This document shows positions 43,121 to 55,862 of a stretch of DNA of 64,000 nt, piece after piece. The stretch spans positions 6,051,560 to 6,115,559 of the forward strand of contig NZ_CP020042.1 of the NCBI RefSeq assembly GCF_002028425.1, read 5' to 3'. A model generated the notes under the pieces. The model did no database searches. It saw only the letters and a list, made by a program, of their open reading frames with translations, and was not told the DNA's origin. Made by a program: the position numbers and the translations under genes. Numbering within the stretch: position 1 is the stretch's first letter; each line of letters opens with the position of its first letter. This DNA is from Streptomyces katrae. GTDB lineage: Bacteria > Actinomycetota > Actinomycetes > Streptomycetales > Streptomycetaceae.

Positions 43121-43373
43121 GATGTCGCCGCCGATCTGTCTCGAATGTTGCCGTTGGAAATCGGGCAGGTCGTCGCATCCTGCCTTTCATACGAATCTAC
43201 AAGACGGGAGAGGCACCCAGCCAACTCCTTCATGGTTTCGGTGACTGCACCCGGGGACGCGCGGCTTGTGTACTGGCTCCACACCGCGTTAACAGCACGT
43301 GAACGACCAGTCGAGGGCCCCTAGGCCTCCTGGCTTGAAGTGAACGGCCCGACTAAGAAGAAGAGAGCCGCAC

Positions 43374-44267
43374 ATGGACTTCCTTCGCCCCGCCAGCTGG
43401 GAGGAGGCACTCGCCGCCAAGGCCGAGTACCCCACAGCTGTGCCGATTGCGGGTGGCACCGACATCATGGTCGAGATCAACTTCGACCACCGCCGTCCGG
43501 AATACCTCCTGGACCTCAACCGCATCGAGCTGCTGCGGGAGTGGGAGGTCGGCGAGGAGGTCACCAAGCTGGGTGCCTCCGTCCCGTACACCCAGATCAT
43601 GGAGAACCTGCGCGGTACGCTCCCGGGTCTCGCGCTCGCCTCGCACACGGTCGCGTCCCCGCAGATCCGCAACCGCGGCGGTGTCGGCGGCAACCTCGGC
43701 TGCGCCTCGCCCGCCGGCGACTCCCACCCCGCCCTGCTGGCCGCCGGCTGCGAGGTCGAGGTGGAGTCCGTACGCGGCTCCCGCATGATCCCGATCGACG
43801 AGTTCTACACCGGCGTGAAGCGCAACGCGCTCGCCGCCGACGAACTGATCAAGTCGGTGCACATCAAGAACGCCACGGGCCCCCAGCAGTACTCGAAGGT
43901 CGGCACCCGCAACGCGATGGTCATCGCCGTGTGCGGCTTCGGCCTCGCGCTGCACCCCGACACCCGTACCGTCCGTACGGGCATCGGCTCCGCCGCCCCG
44001 ACCCCCGTCCGGGCCAAGGCCGCCGAGGAATTCCTGAACGCCGCGCTCGAAGAGGGCGGTTTCTGGGACAACGGCAAGGTCATCACCCCGTCGATCGCCA
44101 AGCAGTTCGGTGAGCTCGCCTCCGCCGCGTGCAACCCGATCGACGACGTCCGCGGCACGGCGAAGTACCGCCGTCACGCGGTTGGCATCCTTGCTCGCCG
44201 CCAGCTCGTCTGGACCTGGGAGCAGTACCGCGGCACCAACGGCCGCTCGCTTGAAGGGGCTGCGTAA
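43374..44267 (+). CDS. pucC: Xanthine dehydrogenase family FAD-binding subunit (297 aa)
   Basis: Carries FAD in the three-subunit molybdenum hydroxylase that oxidises hypoxanthine and xanthine to urate. It has the FAD_binding_5 motif PIAGGTDIMVEINF near residues 23-36 and the pyrophosphate-binding ASPQIRNRGGVGGNLGCASPAGDS near 97-120, plus the CO_deh_flav_C end. The ATG at 43374 follows AAGAGAG. First gene of the operon; the next starts two bases after its stop. Confidence 0.9.
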   Translation: MDFLRPASWEEALAAKAEYPTAVPIAGGTDIMVEINFDHRRPEYLLDLNRIELLREWEVGEEVTKLGASVPYTQIMENLRGTLPGLALASHTVASPQIRNRGGVGGNLGCASPAGDSHPALLAAGCEVEVESVRGSRMIPIDEFYTGVKRNALAADELIKSVHIKNATGPQQYSKVGTRNAMVIAVCGFGLALHPDTRTVRTGIGSAAPTPVRAKAAEEFLNAALEEGGFWDNGKVITPSIAKQFGELASAACNPIDDVRGTAKYRRHAVGILARRQLVWTWEQYRGTNGRSLEGAA

Positions 44268-44269
44268 TC

Positions 44270-44869
44270 ATGCGCGTCAATTTCACCGTCAACGGTCGTC
44301 CGCAGGAAGCCGACGACGTCTGGGAGGGCGAGTCCCTCCTCTACGTGCTGCGCGAGCGCCTGGGCCTGCCCGGCTCGAAGAACGCCTGTGAGCAGGGCGA
44401 GTGCGGTTCCTGCACCGTCCGCCTCGACGGCGTGCCGGTCTGTTCCTGCCTGGTCGCGGCCGGTCAGGTCGAGGGCCGCGACGTCGTGACCGTCGAGGGC
44501 CTGGCCGACTTCGCCAAGCAGCGCGAGGAGCACGGCCACGCCTGTGGCACCAGCGCCTGCGGCGGCGGCAAGGGCGTGTCCACGGACGAGGCCAAGCACT
44601 GGTCCGCCAAGGGCACCGACTCCCAGACGGGTGAGGGCGTCGAGCTCTCCAACATCCAGCAGGCGTTCATCGACGCCGGCGCCGTCCAGTGCGGTTTCTG
44701 CACCCCGGGTCTGCTCGTGCAGGCCGACGCGCTGCTGGAGAGCAACGCGTCCCCGTCCGACCAGGACATCCGTGAGGCCCTGTCCGGCAACCTCTGCCGC
44801 TGCACGGGCTACGAGAAGATCCTCGACGCGGTCCGCCTCGCGGCCGCCCGTCAGGGAGAGGCTGTCTGA
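44270..44869 (+). CDS. pucE: Xanthine dehydrogenase family iron-sulfur subunit (199 aa)
   Basis: Holds the two [2Fe-2S] clusters that pass electrons from molybdopterin to FAD. The plant-type ferredoxin site is NACEQGECGSCTVRLDGVPVCSC near residues 40-62. The second cluster is CGFCTPG and LCRCTG near 143-183. Between them about 40 extra residues contain CGTSACGGGKG, an insertion that makes it longer than the usual 155-170 residues. The ATG at 44270 has GAAGGGG upstream. Confidence 0.9.
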   Translation: MRVNFTVNGRPQEADDVWEGESLLYVLRERLGLPGSKNACEQGECGSCTVRLDGVPVCSCLVAAGQVEGRDVVTVEGLADFAKQREEHGHACGTSACGGGKGVSTDEAKHWSAKGTDSQTGEGVELSNIQQAFIDAGAVQCGFCTPGLLVQADALLESNASPSDQDIREALSGNLCRCTGYEKILDAVRLAAARQGEAV

Positions 44870-44871
44870 TC

Positions 44872-47271
44872 ATGGCCAACACCCGCACCACGCCTTCCGG
44901 GACCCCGACGAACGTCACCCAGAAGCACACCAAGGGCGGCATCGGCGAGTCCACGCTCCGCCCGGACGGCACCCTCAAGGTCACCGGTGAGTTCGCGTAC
45001 TCCTCGGACATGTGGCACGAGGACATGCTGTGGGGCCAGACCCTGCGCAGCACCGTCGCCCACGCCGAGATCGTCTCCATCGACATCTCCGAGGCCCTGG
45101 CCATGCCGGGCGTCTACTCGGTGCTGACGTACGACGACCTGCCGGCCGAGATGAAGAACTACGGCCTGGAGATCCAGGACACCCCGGTCCTCGCCAACGG
45201 CCGGGTACGCCATCACGGCGAGCCGGTCGCCCTCGTGGCCGCCGACCACCCGGAGACCGCCCGCCGCGCGGCCGCCAAGATCAAGATCGACTACAAGGAG
45301 CTGCCGCTCGTCACGGACGAGGCCTCCGCCCTCGCCGCCGACGCGCCGCTGCTCCACCCGGGCCGCGACGACCACCACGCCGGTCACGTCCCGCACCCCA
45401 ACATCGTGCACCGCCAGCCGATCATCCGCGGCAACGTGGAGGAGGCCCGCAAGCGGGCCGACGTGATCGTCGAGGGCGAGTACACCTTCGGCATGCAGGA
45501 CCAGGCCTTCCTCGGCCCGGAGTCCGGCCTCGCCGTGCCCTCCGAGGACGGCGGTGTCGACCTCTACGTCGCCACCCAGTGGCTGCACTCGGACCTCAAG
45601 CAGATCGCCCCCGTCCTCGGTCTGCCCGAGGAGAAGGTGCGCATGACGCTCTCCGGCGTCGGCGGTGCCTTCGGCGGCCGCGAGGACATCTCGATGCAGA
45701 TCCACGCCTGCCTCCTGGCCCTGGCCACGGGCAAGCCGGTCAAGATCGTCTACAACCGCTTCGAGTCCTTCTTCGGCCACGTGCACCGCCACCCGGCGAA
45801 GCTCTGGTACGAGCACGGCGCCACCAAGGACGGCAAGATCACGCACATGAAGTGCAAGATCGTGCTCGACGGGGGCGCCTACGCCTCGGCCTCCCCGGCC
45901 GTCGTCGGCAACGCCTCCTCCCTCTCGGTGGGCCCGTACGTCATCGACGACGTGGACATCGAGGCGATCGCGCTCTACACGAACAACCCGCCCTGCGGCG
46001 CGATGCGCGGCTTCGGCGCCGTCCAGGCGTGCTTCGCGTACGAGGCCCAGATGGACAAGCTCGCGGCGAAGCTGGGCATGGACCCGGTCGAGTTCCGCCA
46101 GCTGAACGCCATGGAGATGGGCACGATCATGCCCACCGGCCAGGTCGTGGACTCCCCGGCCCCGGTCGCCGAGCTGCTGCGCCGGGTCAAGGCCCGCCCG
46201 CTGCCGCCGGAGCGCCAGTGGGAGACCGCCGGCGAGGCCGCGGACCTGCGCGCGCTGCCGGGTGGTCTGTCCAACACCACCCACGGCGAGGGCGTCGTGC
46301 GCGGCGTCGGCTACGCGGTCGGCATCAAGAACGTCGGCTTCTCCGAGGGCTTCGACGACTACTCCACCGCCCGCGTGCGCCTGGAGGTCATCAACGGCGA
46401 GCCCGTCGCGATGGTCCACACGGCCATGGCGGAGGTCGGCCAGGGCGGTGTCACCGTCCACGCGCAGATCGCCCGCACCGAGCTGGGCGTCACGCAGGTG
46501 ACCATCCACCCGGCCGACACGCAGGTCGGCTCCGCCGGTTCCACGTCCGCCTCGCGGCAGACGTACATGACCGGTGGCGCCGTGAAGAACACCTGCGAGG
46601 CCGTGCGCGAGGCGCTGCTGGAGATGGGCCGCCGCAAGAACGGCTCGTACCACCCGGCGTGGGCCCACGCGGAGCTCCTGCTGGAGGGCGGCAAGGTCGT
46701 CACGGACGGCGGTGAGGTCCTGGCGGACATCGCCGACATCCTCGAGGACGAGGCCATCGACCTCGAACTCGAGTTCCGTCACCGTCCGACCGTCGCGTTC
46801 GACCTGGTCACCGGCCAGGGCGACGGCCACGTCCAGTACACCTTCGCCGCGCACCGCGCGGTCGTCGAGGTGGACACCGAGCTCGGTCTGGTCAAGGTCG
46901 TCGAGCTGGCGACCGCCCAGGACGTCGGCAAGGCGCTCAACATGCTCTCCGTCGTCGGCCAGATCCAGGGTGGTACCACCCAGGGCCTCGGCGTGGCGGT
47001 CATGGAAGAGATCATCGTGGACCCGAAGACCGCGAAGGTGCGCAACCCCTCCTTCACGGACTACCTGATCCCGACCATCCTCGACACCCCGACCATCCCG
47101 GTCGACGTCCTGGAGCTCGCCGACCCGAACGCGCCCTACGGCCTGCGCGGCCTGGGCGAGGCCCCGACCCTGTCGTCCACCCCGGCCGTCCTCGCGGCGA
47201 TCCGGGCGGCGACCGGTCTGGAGCTCAACAAGACGCCGATCCGTCCGGAAGCCCTCACCGGGACCCTCTAG
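44872..47271 (+). CDS. pucD: Xanthine dehydrogenase family molybdopterin-binding subunit (799 aa)
   Basis: The catalytic subunit with the molybdenum cofactor. Motifs are the Moco loop GVGGAFGGREDIS near residue 262, CGAMRGFGAVQ near 375, GQGGVTVHAQIARTEL near 522, QGLGVAVMEEI near 703, and the catalytic Glu in GLRGLGEAPT near 760. The ATG at 44872 follows GGGAGAGG and starts two bases after the upstream stop. Purine rather than aldehyde or CO specificity is inferred from PucR, the permease and XdhC nearby. Confidence 0.92.
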   Translation: MANTRTTPSGTPTNVTQKHTKGGIGESTLRPDGTLKVTGEFAYSSDMWHEDMLWGQTLRSTVAHAEIVSIDISEALAMPGVYSVLTYDDLPAEMKNYGLEIQDTPVLANGRVRHHGEPVALVAADHPETARRAAAKIKIDYKELPLVTDEASALAADAPLLHPGRDDHHAGHVPHPNIVHRQPIIRGNVEEARKRADVIVEGEYTFGMQDQAFLGPESGLAVPSEDGGVDLYVATQWLHSDLKQIAPVLGLPEEKVRMTLSGVGGAFGGREDISMQIHACLLALATGKPVKIVYNRFESFFGHVHRHPAKLWYEHGATKDGKITHMKCKIVLDGGAYASASPAVVGNASSLSVGPYVIDDVDIEAIALYTNNPPCGAMRGFGAVQACFAYEAQMDKLAAKLGMDPVEFRQLNAMEMGTIMPTGQVVDSPAPVAELLRRVKARPLPPERQWETAGEAADLRALPGGLSNTTHGEGVVRGVGYAVGIKNVGFSEGFDDYSTARVRLEVINGEPVAMVHTAMAEVGQGGVTVHAQIARTELGVTQVTIHPADTQVGSAGSTSASRQTYMTGGAVKNTCEAVREALLEMGRRKNGSYHPAWAHAELLLEGGKVVTDGGEVLADIADILEDEAIDLELEFRHRPTVAFDLVTGQGDGHVQYTFAAHRAVVEVDTELGLVKVVELATAQDVGKALNMLSVVGQIQGGTTQGLGVAVMEEIIVDPKTAKVRNPSFTDYLIPTILDTPTIPVDVLELADPNAPYGLRGLGEAPTLSSTPAVLAAIRAATGLELNKTPIRPEALTGTL

Positions 47272-47280
47272 GAACGGCCC

Positions 47281-47308
47281 GGTCCGGGGGCCGAGAGGCC
47301 CCCGGACC
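47281..47308 (+). terminator. Terminator after the xanthine dehydrogenase genes
   Basis: A perfect 12-bp stem with a GAGA tetraloop begins nine bases after the pucD stop. Confidence 0.9.
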
Positions 47309-47317
47309 CCCTGGACT

Positions 47318-47371
47318 CTCCGGGCGGTGCGGACACGGGAACGTCACACTTGCCGCCCGCACCGCCCGGAG
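47318..47371. repeat. Large inverted repeat in the leader of the purine permease
   Basis: Two 15-base arms (47318-47332 and 47357-47371) are perfectly complementary around a 24-base spacer. They lie in the 321-base gap between pucD and the permease. The rest of that gap holds short GCAGTAC/GCAGTGC repeats near 47470 and the permease promoter; no gene was found. It could be a second terminator or an operator. Confidence 0.7.
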
Positions 47372-47592
47372 CACCGAAGTAACCGCACCGCTCGCGGTCA
47401 GCTTCACCCGCAGCACCCCTGCGAAACCCCCCCGTAGTACCAGCGGTCACCCCGCACTACCCGCAGTACACGCAGTGCACTTTCGCGTCGCCTCGGGCCG
47501 TCACCCCGGGTCGTGCAGCCAACGCAATTTCCCAAATCCCGCGTCTCCAATCTTTATGCGGGTGCCCCTTTGAACCTTGGGAGTCAGGCACC

Positions 47593-49056
47593 ATGACCCA
47601 GTCGTCTGTGGAGCCCAAGACCACCGCGGAAGAGGCCGGCGACGGCTCTCTGAACCCCGCCGGGCGTTCTTGGCTCGACCGTTACTTTCACATCACCCAT
47701 AGAGGGTCGACCGTCGGCACCGAGATTCGTGGCGGCGTCACGACCTTCATGGCCATGGCGTACATCCTCCTGCTCAACCCGCTGATCCTCTCCGGCAAGG
47801 ACGTCGCCGGCGACACGATGAGCCAGAAGGCCCTGATCACGGCCACCGCCTTCGCCGCGGCCGCGACCACCCTCCTGATGGGCTTCATCGGCAAGGTCCC
47901 GCTGGTCCTGGCCGCGGGTCTGTCCGTCTCCGGCGTCCTGTCCTCGCAGGTCGCCCCGCAGATGACCTGGCCGCAGGCCATGGGCATGTGCGTCATGTAC
48001 GGCGTCGTGATCTGTCTCCTGGTCGTCACCGGCCTCCGGGAGATGATCATGAACGCGATCCCGCTCGCGCTCAAGCACGCGATCACCATGGGCATCGGCA
48101 TGTTCGTCGCCCTGATCGGTCTCGTGAAGGCCGGCTTCGTCGGCAAGGGCCCCGAGTTCGGTCCCCCCGTCCAGCTCGGTTCGGTCGGCGAGCTCGCCGG
48201 CTGGCCCGTCCTGATCTTCTGCCTCACCCTGCTGGCGATCTTCATGCTCCAGGCCCGCAAGGTCCCGGGCGCCATCCTGATCGGCATCGTCGGCGGCACC
48301 GTCCTCGCGGCCATCGTCAACGCCGTCGTGGACATCGACCCGAAGGCCTGGAAGAACGGCCCGCCGGTCCTCGACGGCTCCGCCATCTCGATGCCCGACT
48401 TCTCGCTCTTCGGCAAGGTCGAGTTCGGCGGCTGGGGCGACGTCGGTGTCATGACCGTCGGCATGATCGTCTTCACCCTCGTGCTCGCCGGCTTCTTCGA
48501 CGCCATGGCCACCATCATCGGCGTCGGCACCGAGGCCAAGCTGGCCGACGACCAGGGCCGCATGCCGGGCCTGTCCAAGGCGCTGTTCATCGACGGTGCC
48601 GGTGGCGCCATCGGCGGCATCGCCGGCGGCTCCGGCCAGACGGTCTTCGTCGAGTCCGCCACCGGCGTCGGCGAGGGCGCCCGCACGGGTCTCGCCTCCG
48701 CCGTCAGCGGTCTGCTCTTCGCCGCCTGCCTCTTCTTCACCCCGATCACGCAGATCGTCCCGGGTGAGGTCGCCTCCGCGGCCCTGGTCGTCATCGGCGC
48801 GATGATGATGCAGAACGCCCGCCACGTGGACTGGGCCGACGCCGCGACCGCGATCCCGGTCTTCCTGACCGTCGTGATCATGCCGTTCACGTACTCGATC
48901 ACCCCCGGTGTCGCCGCCGGTGTGCTCTCCTACGTGGCCATCAAGGTCGCGCAGGGCAAGGCCCGCGAGATCGGTGCCTTCATGTGGGCGCTCACCGTCG
49001 TCTTCCTGATCTTCTTCGCGCTCCACCCCATCGAGGCGTGGCTCGGCGTGAAGTAG
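47593..49056 (+). CDS. NCS2 family purine permease, AzgA-like (487 aa)
   Basis: A proton-coupled nucleobase transporter with 12-14 membrane segments. The N-terminal EIRGGVTTFMAMAYILLLNPLIL, the LVLAAGLSVSGVL region and GSGQTVFVESATGVGEGARTGLAS near residues 345-368 are typical of the AzgA/YgfQ guanine-hypoxanthine branch of NCS2. The ATG at 47593 follows GGGAG. Its place between xanthine dehydrogenase and XdhC points to import of hypoxanthine, guanine or xanthine. Confidence 0.88.
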   Translation: MTQSSVEPKTTAEEAGDGSLNPAGRSWLDRYFHITHRGSTVGTEIRGGVTTFMAMAYILLLNPLILSGKDVAGDTMSQKALITATAFAAAATTLLMGFIGKVPLVLAAGLSVSGVLSSQVAPQMTWPQAMGMCVMYGVVICLLVVTGLREMIMNAIPLALKHAITMGIGMFVALIGLVKAGFVGKGPEFGPPVQLGSVGELAGWPVLIFCLTLLAIFMLQARKVPGAILIGIVGGTVLAAIVNAVVDIDPKAWKNGPPVLDGSAISMPDFSLFGKVEFGGWGDVGVMTVGMIVFTLVLAGFFDAMATIIGVGTEAKLADDQGRMPGLSKALFIDGAGGAIGGIAGGSGQTVFVESATGVGEGARTGLASAVSGLLFAACLFFTPITQIVPGEVASAALVVIGAMMMQNARHVDWADAATAIPVFLTVVIMPFTYSITPGVAAGVLSYVAIKVAQGKAREIGAFMWALTVVFLIFFALHPIEAWLGVK

Positions 49057-49174
49057 TCCGGCGAAGATCGGTACCGACCCGGCCGGCACCGGGCCCCCGC
49101 GGCCCGGTGCCGGCCGGGTCACCACCCTTCACGCAACCCATACTGGAAACCGAACCTCTCCGAGGAGGCCGCAC

Positions 49175-50338
49175 ATGCTGGACATCGCCGAAGAACTGAA
49201 CCGGTGGGTCGAGCAGGGACGTGACTTCGCCGTCGCCACCGTGGTGGCGGTCGGCGGCAGCGCGCCCCGGCAGCCCGGAGCCGCCCTCGCCGTCGACAGC
49301 GAGGGCACGGCCATCGGCTCGGTTTCCGGCGGCTGCGTGGAGGGGGCCGTCTACGAGCTGTGCCGGCAGTCGCTCGAGGACGGCGAGACCGTCCAGGAGC
49401 GCTTCGGCTACAGCGACGACGACGCCTTCGCCGTGGGCCTGACCTGCGGCGGCATCATCGACATCCTGGTCACCCCGGTCCCCGTCGGCTCCCCCCGGCG
49501 CGAGGCCCTGGCCACCGCCCTGCGCGCCGCCTCGAACGGCGAGGCGGCGGCCCTCGCCCGGATAGCCGACGGCCCGGCCGAGCTGATGGGCCGCGCCCTG
49601 GTCGTCCTCGGCGACGGCTCCTTCGAAGGCGGCTTCGGCGGCCACCCCGAGCTCGACCGGACCATCGCCGAAGAGGCCCGCGCCATGCTGGACGCCGGCA
49701 AGACCGGCGTCCTGGAGATCGGCGCCGACGGCAGGCTCTGCGGAGAGCCCCTCAAGGTGCTCGTCGAGTCCAGCGTCCCGCCCCCGCGGATGATCGTCTT
49801 CGGGGCCATCGACTTCGCCTCCGCCCTGGTGCGGATCGGCAAGTTCCTCGGCTACCACGTCACGCTGTGCGACGCCCGGCCCGTGTTCGCCACGAAGAAG
49901 CGCTTCCCCGAGGCGGACGAGGTCGTGGTCGACTGGCCGCACCGCTACCTGGAGGCCCAGGCCCAGTCCGGTGCCGTCGACGGCCGCACCGTCCTGTGCG
50001 TCCTGACCCACGACGCCAAGTTCGACGTCCCGCTCCTCGAACTGGCCCTCAGGCTGCCCGTCGCCTACGTCGGCGCCATGGGCTCCCGCCGCACGCACGA
50101 GGACCGCAACAAGCGGCTGCGCGAGGTCGGCGTGACCGAGCTCGAACTGGCCCGCCTGCGCTCCCCGATCGGCCTGGACCTGGGCGCCCGCTCCCCGGAG
50201 GAGACCGCGCTGTCCATCGCCGCCGAGATCGTCGCCAACCGCCGCGGCGGCAGCGGAGCGGCCCTGACCGGTGCGCACATCCCGATCCACCGGGACTCCT
50301 CGCACACCGTGGTCTCCCGCATCGGCTCCGTCGCCTGA
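49175..50338 (+). CDS. xdhC: XdhC-family molybdenum hydroxylase maturation protein (387 aa)
   Basis: Binds and sulfurates the molybdenum cofactor for insertion into xanthine dehydrogenase. The N-terminal XdhC/CoxI domain has PRQPGAALAVDSEGTAIGSVSGGCVEGAV and GLTCGGIIDI (residues about 29-95). The C-terminal Rossmann domain runs from RMIVFGAIDFASALVRIG near 207 to VGAMGSRRTHEDR near 300. The ATG at 49175 follows GAGGAGG. It is followed by a terminator at 50362-50392. Confidence 0.92.
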   Translation: MLDIAEELNRWVEQGRDFAVATVVAVGGSAPRQPGAALAVDSEGTAIGSVSGGCVEGAVYELCRQSLEDGETVQERFGYSDDDAFAVGLTCGGIIDILVTPVPVGSPRREALATALRAASNGEAAALARIADGPAELMGRALVVLGDGSFEGGFGGHPELDRTIAEEARAMLDAGKTGVLEIGADGRLCGEPLKVLVESSVPPPRMIVFGAIDFASALVRIGKFLGYHVTLCDARPVFATKKRFPEADEVVVDWPHRYLEAQAQSGAVDGRTVLCVLTHDAKFDVPLLELALRLPVAYVGAMGSRRTHEDRNKRLREVGVTELELARLRSPIGLDLGARSPEETALSIAAEIVANRRGGSGAALTGAHIPIHRDSSHTVVSRIGSVA

Positions 50339-50361
50339 GCCGGCGGACCACCGGCACGACC

Positions 50362-50392
50362 GAAGGCGCAGCCTCCCGAGGGTTGCGCCTTC
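50362..50392 (+). terminator. Terminator after xdhC
   Basis: A stem of about 13 bp (GAAGGCGCA/TGCGCCTTC plus inner pairs) with a short CCCG loop begins 24 bases after the xdhC stop. Confidence 0.8.
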
Positions 50393-50409
50393 TGCGCGTC
50401 CAGCCTATT

Positions 50410-50423
50410 TTACCGGCCGGTAA
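50410..50423. promoter_or_regulatory. Perfect 14-bp palindrome, probable operator
   Basis: TTACCGGCCGGTAA is fully self-complementary and lies 30 bases before the ATG of the beta-propeller gene. The shape is that of a TetR-family operator in actinomycetes. No TetR gene lies next to it. Confidence 0.6.
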
Positions 50424-50452
50424 CGGAGCTTCTTCGCAACGGAGTTGAGCGG

Positions 50453-51754
50453 ATGTCCCGGTACGGTCGCACCCCTTCACGCACCCTCCGCCTGGCCTGC
50501 GCCCTGGCACTGGCGGGCCTCGCGGCCGCGCTGGGCCCGGCCGCCGCCGCGTCCCCCCAGGCGGCGCCCGCCACGGAACCCGGGCTGCGGGAGGTGCTCT
50601 TCGTCGGCAACAACTGGGAGGGCACCGCCGACGTCCTCGCCTCCACCGGCGACCTCGCCCGCGTCGGCAGGATCAACGTGATCCCCGACAAGGAGGAAAG
50701 GCTCCGGGAGATCTACCTCAACCCCGTGAAGCTCGGCTTCTTCCTGGGCATCCGGGCCACCGCCGGCGAGGGCCACGACCAGTTCGCCGACGACATGTAC
50801 ACCACCCCCGACGGCACCGCGGTGGTCGTCTCGCGCCCCAGCTTCGCCGACGTGGTCTCCGTCGACCTGCGCTCGGGCCGCATCAACTGGCGCTTCCCCG
50901 TCGCCGGTTACCGCTCCGACCACATGGCCGTCTCGCCCGACGGCACCCGGGTGGCCGTCTCCGCCTCCACCGCCAACACCGTGCACGTCCTCGACATCGC
51001 CACCGGCCGCCAGGTCGGCTCCTTCGCCACCGGCGACAAGCCGCACGAGAACACCTACACCCAGGGCGGCCGCCTCCTGTGGAACAGCTCCATCGGGGAC
51101 GTGACCTCCGCCCTCGACGCGCCCTGGCTGGACTGGACGAAGGGCGACCGCAAGCTCACCGTCGTCGACGCGCAGACCTTCCGCACCGTCCGGACCGTCG
51201 ACATGCGCGAACGCCTCGACGCCTTCGGCCGCCAGGACCTCTCCGACGCCGTCCGCCCCATGGTCTTCACCCCCGACGAGTCCACGCTCTACTTCCAGGT
51301 CTCCTTCTTCAACGGCCTCGTGGAGTACGACGTCGCCGGCGACCGGATCACCCGGGTCAAGACCCTCCCCGAGAACCCCGCCACCAGCCGCGACCGCACC
51401 ACCTGGGTCAACGACTCCCGCCACCACGGCCTGTCCATGAGCCCCGACGGCAGCAAGCTCTGCGTCGCCGGCACCATGGACGACTACGCCACCGTCGTGG
51501 ACCGCGCCACCCTCGCCGAAGGCCCCCTGGTCCCCGCCGACAAGCCCTACTGGGCCACCGTCGACGGCGACGGCAAGGGCTGCGTCATCTCCGAGAGCGG
51601 CGCCGACCGGGTCACCGCCATCGACTTCGCCACCGGCGCCAAGCGGGTCTCCGTCCCCGTCGGCGACCACCCCCAGCGGGTCCGCCTCGGCCGCGTCCCG
51701 GCGGACTGGAGCGGCCCCGGCGCCCGGCAGGCCCCGGCGGCCACCCGGGAGTAG
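50453..51754 (+). CDS. Secreted YncE-like beta-propeller protein (433 aa)
   Basis: A cleavable signal peptide (Arg-rich start, hydrophobic core, AAAAS near residue 36) leads a repeat protein of YVTN/cytochrome-D1-like blades, such as DHMAVSPDGTRVAVSASTANTVHVLDIATG near residues 158-188 and LSMSPDGSKLCVAGTMDDYATVVD near 325. The ATG at 50453 follows GGAG. Ligand and role are unknown. Expression is probably controlled through the palindrome at 50410-50423. Confidence 0.82.
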   Translation: MSRYGRTPSRTLRLACALALAGLAAALGPAAAASPQAAPATEPGLREVLFVGNNWEGTADVLASTGDLARVGRINVIPDKEERLREIYLNPVKLGFFLGIRATAGEGHDQFADDMYTTPDGTAVVVSRPSFADVVSVDLRSGRINWRFPVAGYRSDHMAVSPDGTRVAVSASTANTVHVLDIATGRQVGSFATGDKPHENTYTQGGRLLWNSSIGDVTSALDAPWLDWTKGDRKLTVVDAQTFRTVRTVDMRERLDAFGRQDLSDAVRPMVFTPDESTLYFQVSFFNGLVEYDVAGDRITRVKTLPENPATSRDRTTWVNDSRHHGLSMSPDGSKLCVAGTMDDYATVVDRATLAEGPLVPADKPYWATVDGDGKGCVISESGADRVTAIDFATGAKRVSVPVGDHPQRVRLGRVPADWSGPGARQAPAATRE

Positions 51755-51811
51755 CGTGGGAAGGGGGAACACCCGTCGCGTCTCGCGCCCCCTGCAAGGA
51801 GAGCCGCGCGT

Positions 51812-52309
51812 ATGTCCAGACTGCCCCGATCACCGCGCTCCCGTGCCCCCCACGGCGCGGCCCTGGCCCTCACGCTGTTCCTCGCGCTCTCCGGCCCCGG
51901 CCCGGCCTTCGCTGCCACGGCCGCCGGGGATCCGGGCGACATCGAGGTGGGGGACTGCTTCAACGCCAGCACCGCCCCGAAGGACTACCAGCGTGACAAG
52001 GTGACCCAAGGGCCCTTGTCGGTCGACATCGTGCCCTGCGACCAGCCGCACCAGTCCGAGGCGTACGCCGTCATCGCCTTGCCGGACGGACCCTATCCCG
52101 GCGAGAGCGCGCTCCTGCCCCTCGCCCGCGAGAAGTGCGGCGGCAAGACGCTTTCCGACTACGTGGGCACCGACGCGAAACTCTCGGCCACGTTGACGGA
52201 GTACTTCTTCGGTCCGTCCGCCGACAACTGGAAAGCCGGGGACCGCGACCTCATCTGCTATCTCAGCGAACCCGGGGGCAAGACCACCGGCTCCCTGCGC
52301 GCCTCCTGA
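51812..52309 (+). CDS. Secreted septum-formation-like domain protein (165 aa)
   Basis: A signal peptide with an AFA-A site near residue 34 is followed by a small domain with the pattern GDCFN, VPCDQPHQSEAYAVIALP, C and Y in the centre, and WKAGDRDLICYL. This spacing of four Cys, His and Trp matches the Septum_form (PF13845) type domain. The ATG at 51812 follows AAGGAGA. Function is unknown. Confidence 0.72.
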   Translation: MSRLPRSPRSRAPHGAALALTLFLALSGPGPAFAATAAGDPGDIEVGDCFNASTAPKDYQRDKVTQGPLSVDIVPCDQPHQSEAYAVIALPDGPYPGESALLPLAREKCGGKTLSDYVGTDAKLSATLTEYFFGPSADNWKAGDRDLICYLSEPGGKTTGSLRAS

Positions 52310-52377
52310 TCCTGAGTTCGCACAGATCAAGCCACTATGGTGCGAGCCGTCCGCGATGACCGTTTAGTCTCCTGATC

Positions 52378-55775
<3,398 letters not shown>

Positions 55776-55826
55776 CTACCCCGCCGGGACCCCGGACAAG
55801 GCGCATTTCACCGCTTCAGGTGACAC

Positions 55827-55852
55827 GGCCCCCGTTCCCCGGCGCGGGGGCC
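55827..55852 (-). terminator. Terminator after cobN
   Basis: An 8-bp perfect stem (GGCCCCCG with its complement) with a 10-base loop begins 10 bases past the cobN stop. Confidence 0.7.
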
Positions 55853-55862
55853 CGGCGGGGGG

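Noticed and set aside
47520..47592. Purine riboswitch before the permease
   Set aside because: The conserved purine-aptamer core elements are absent on the plus strand.
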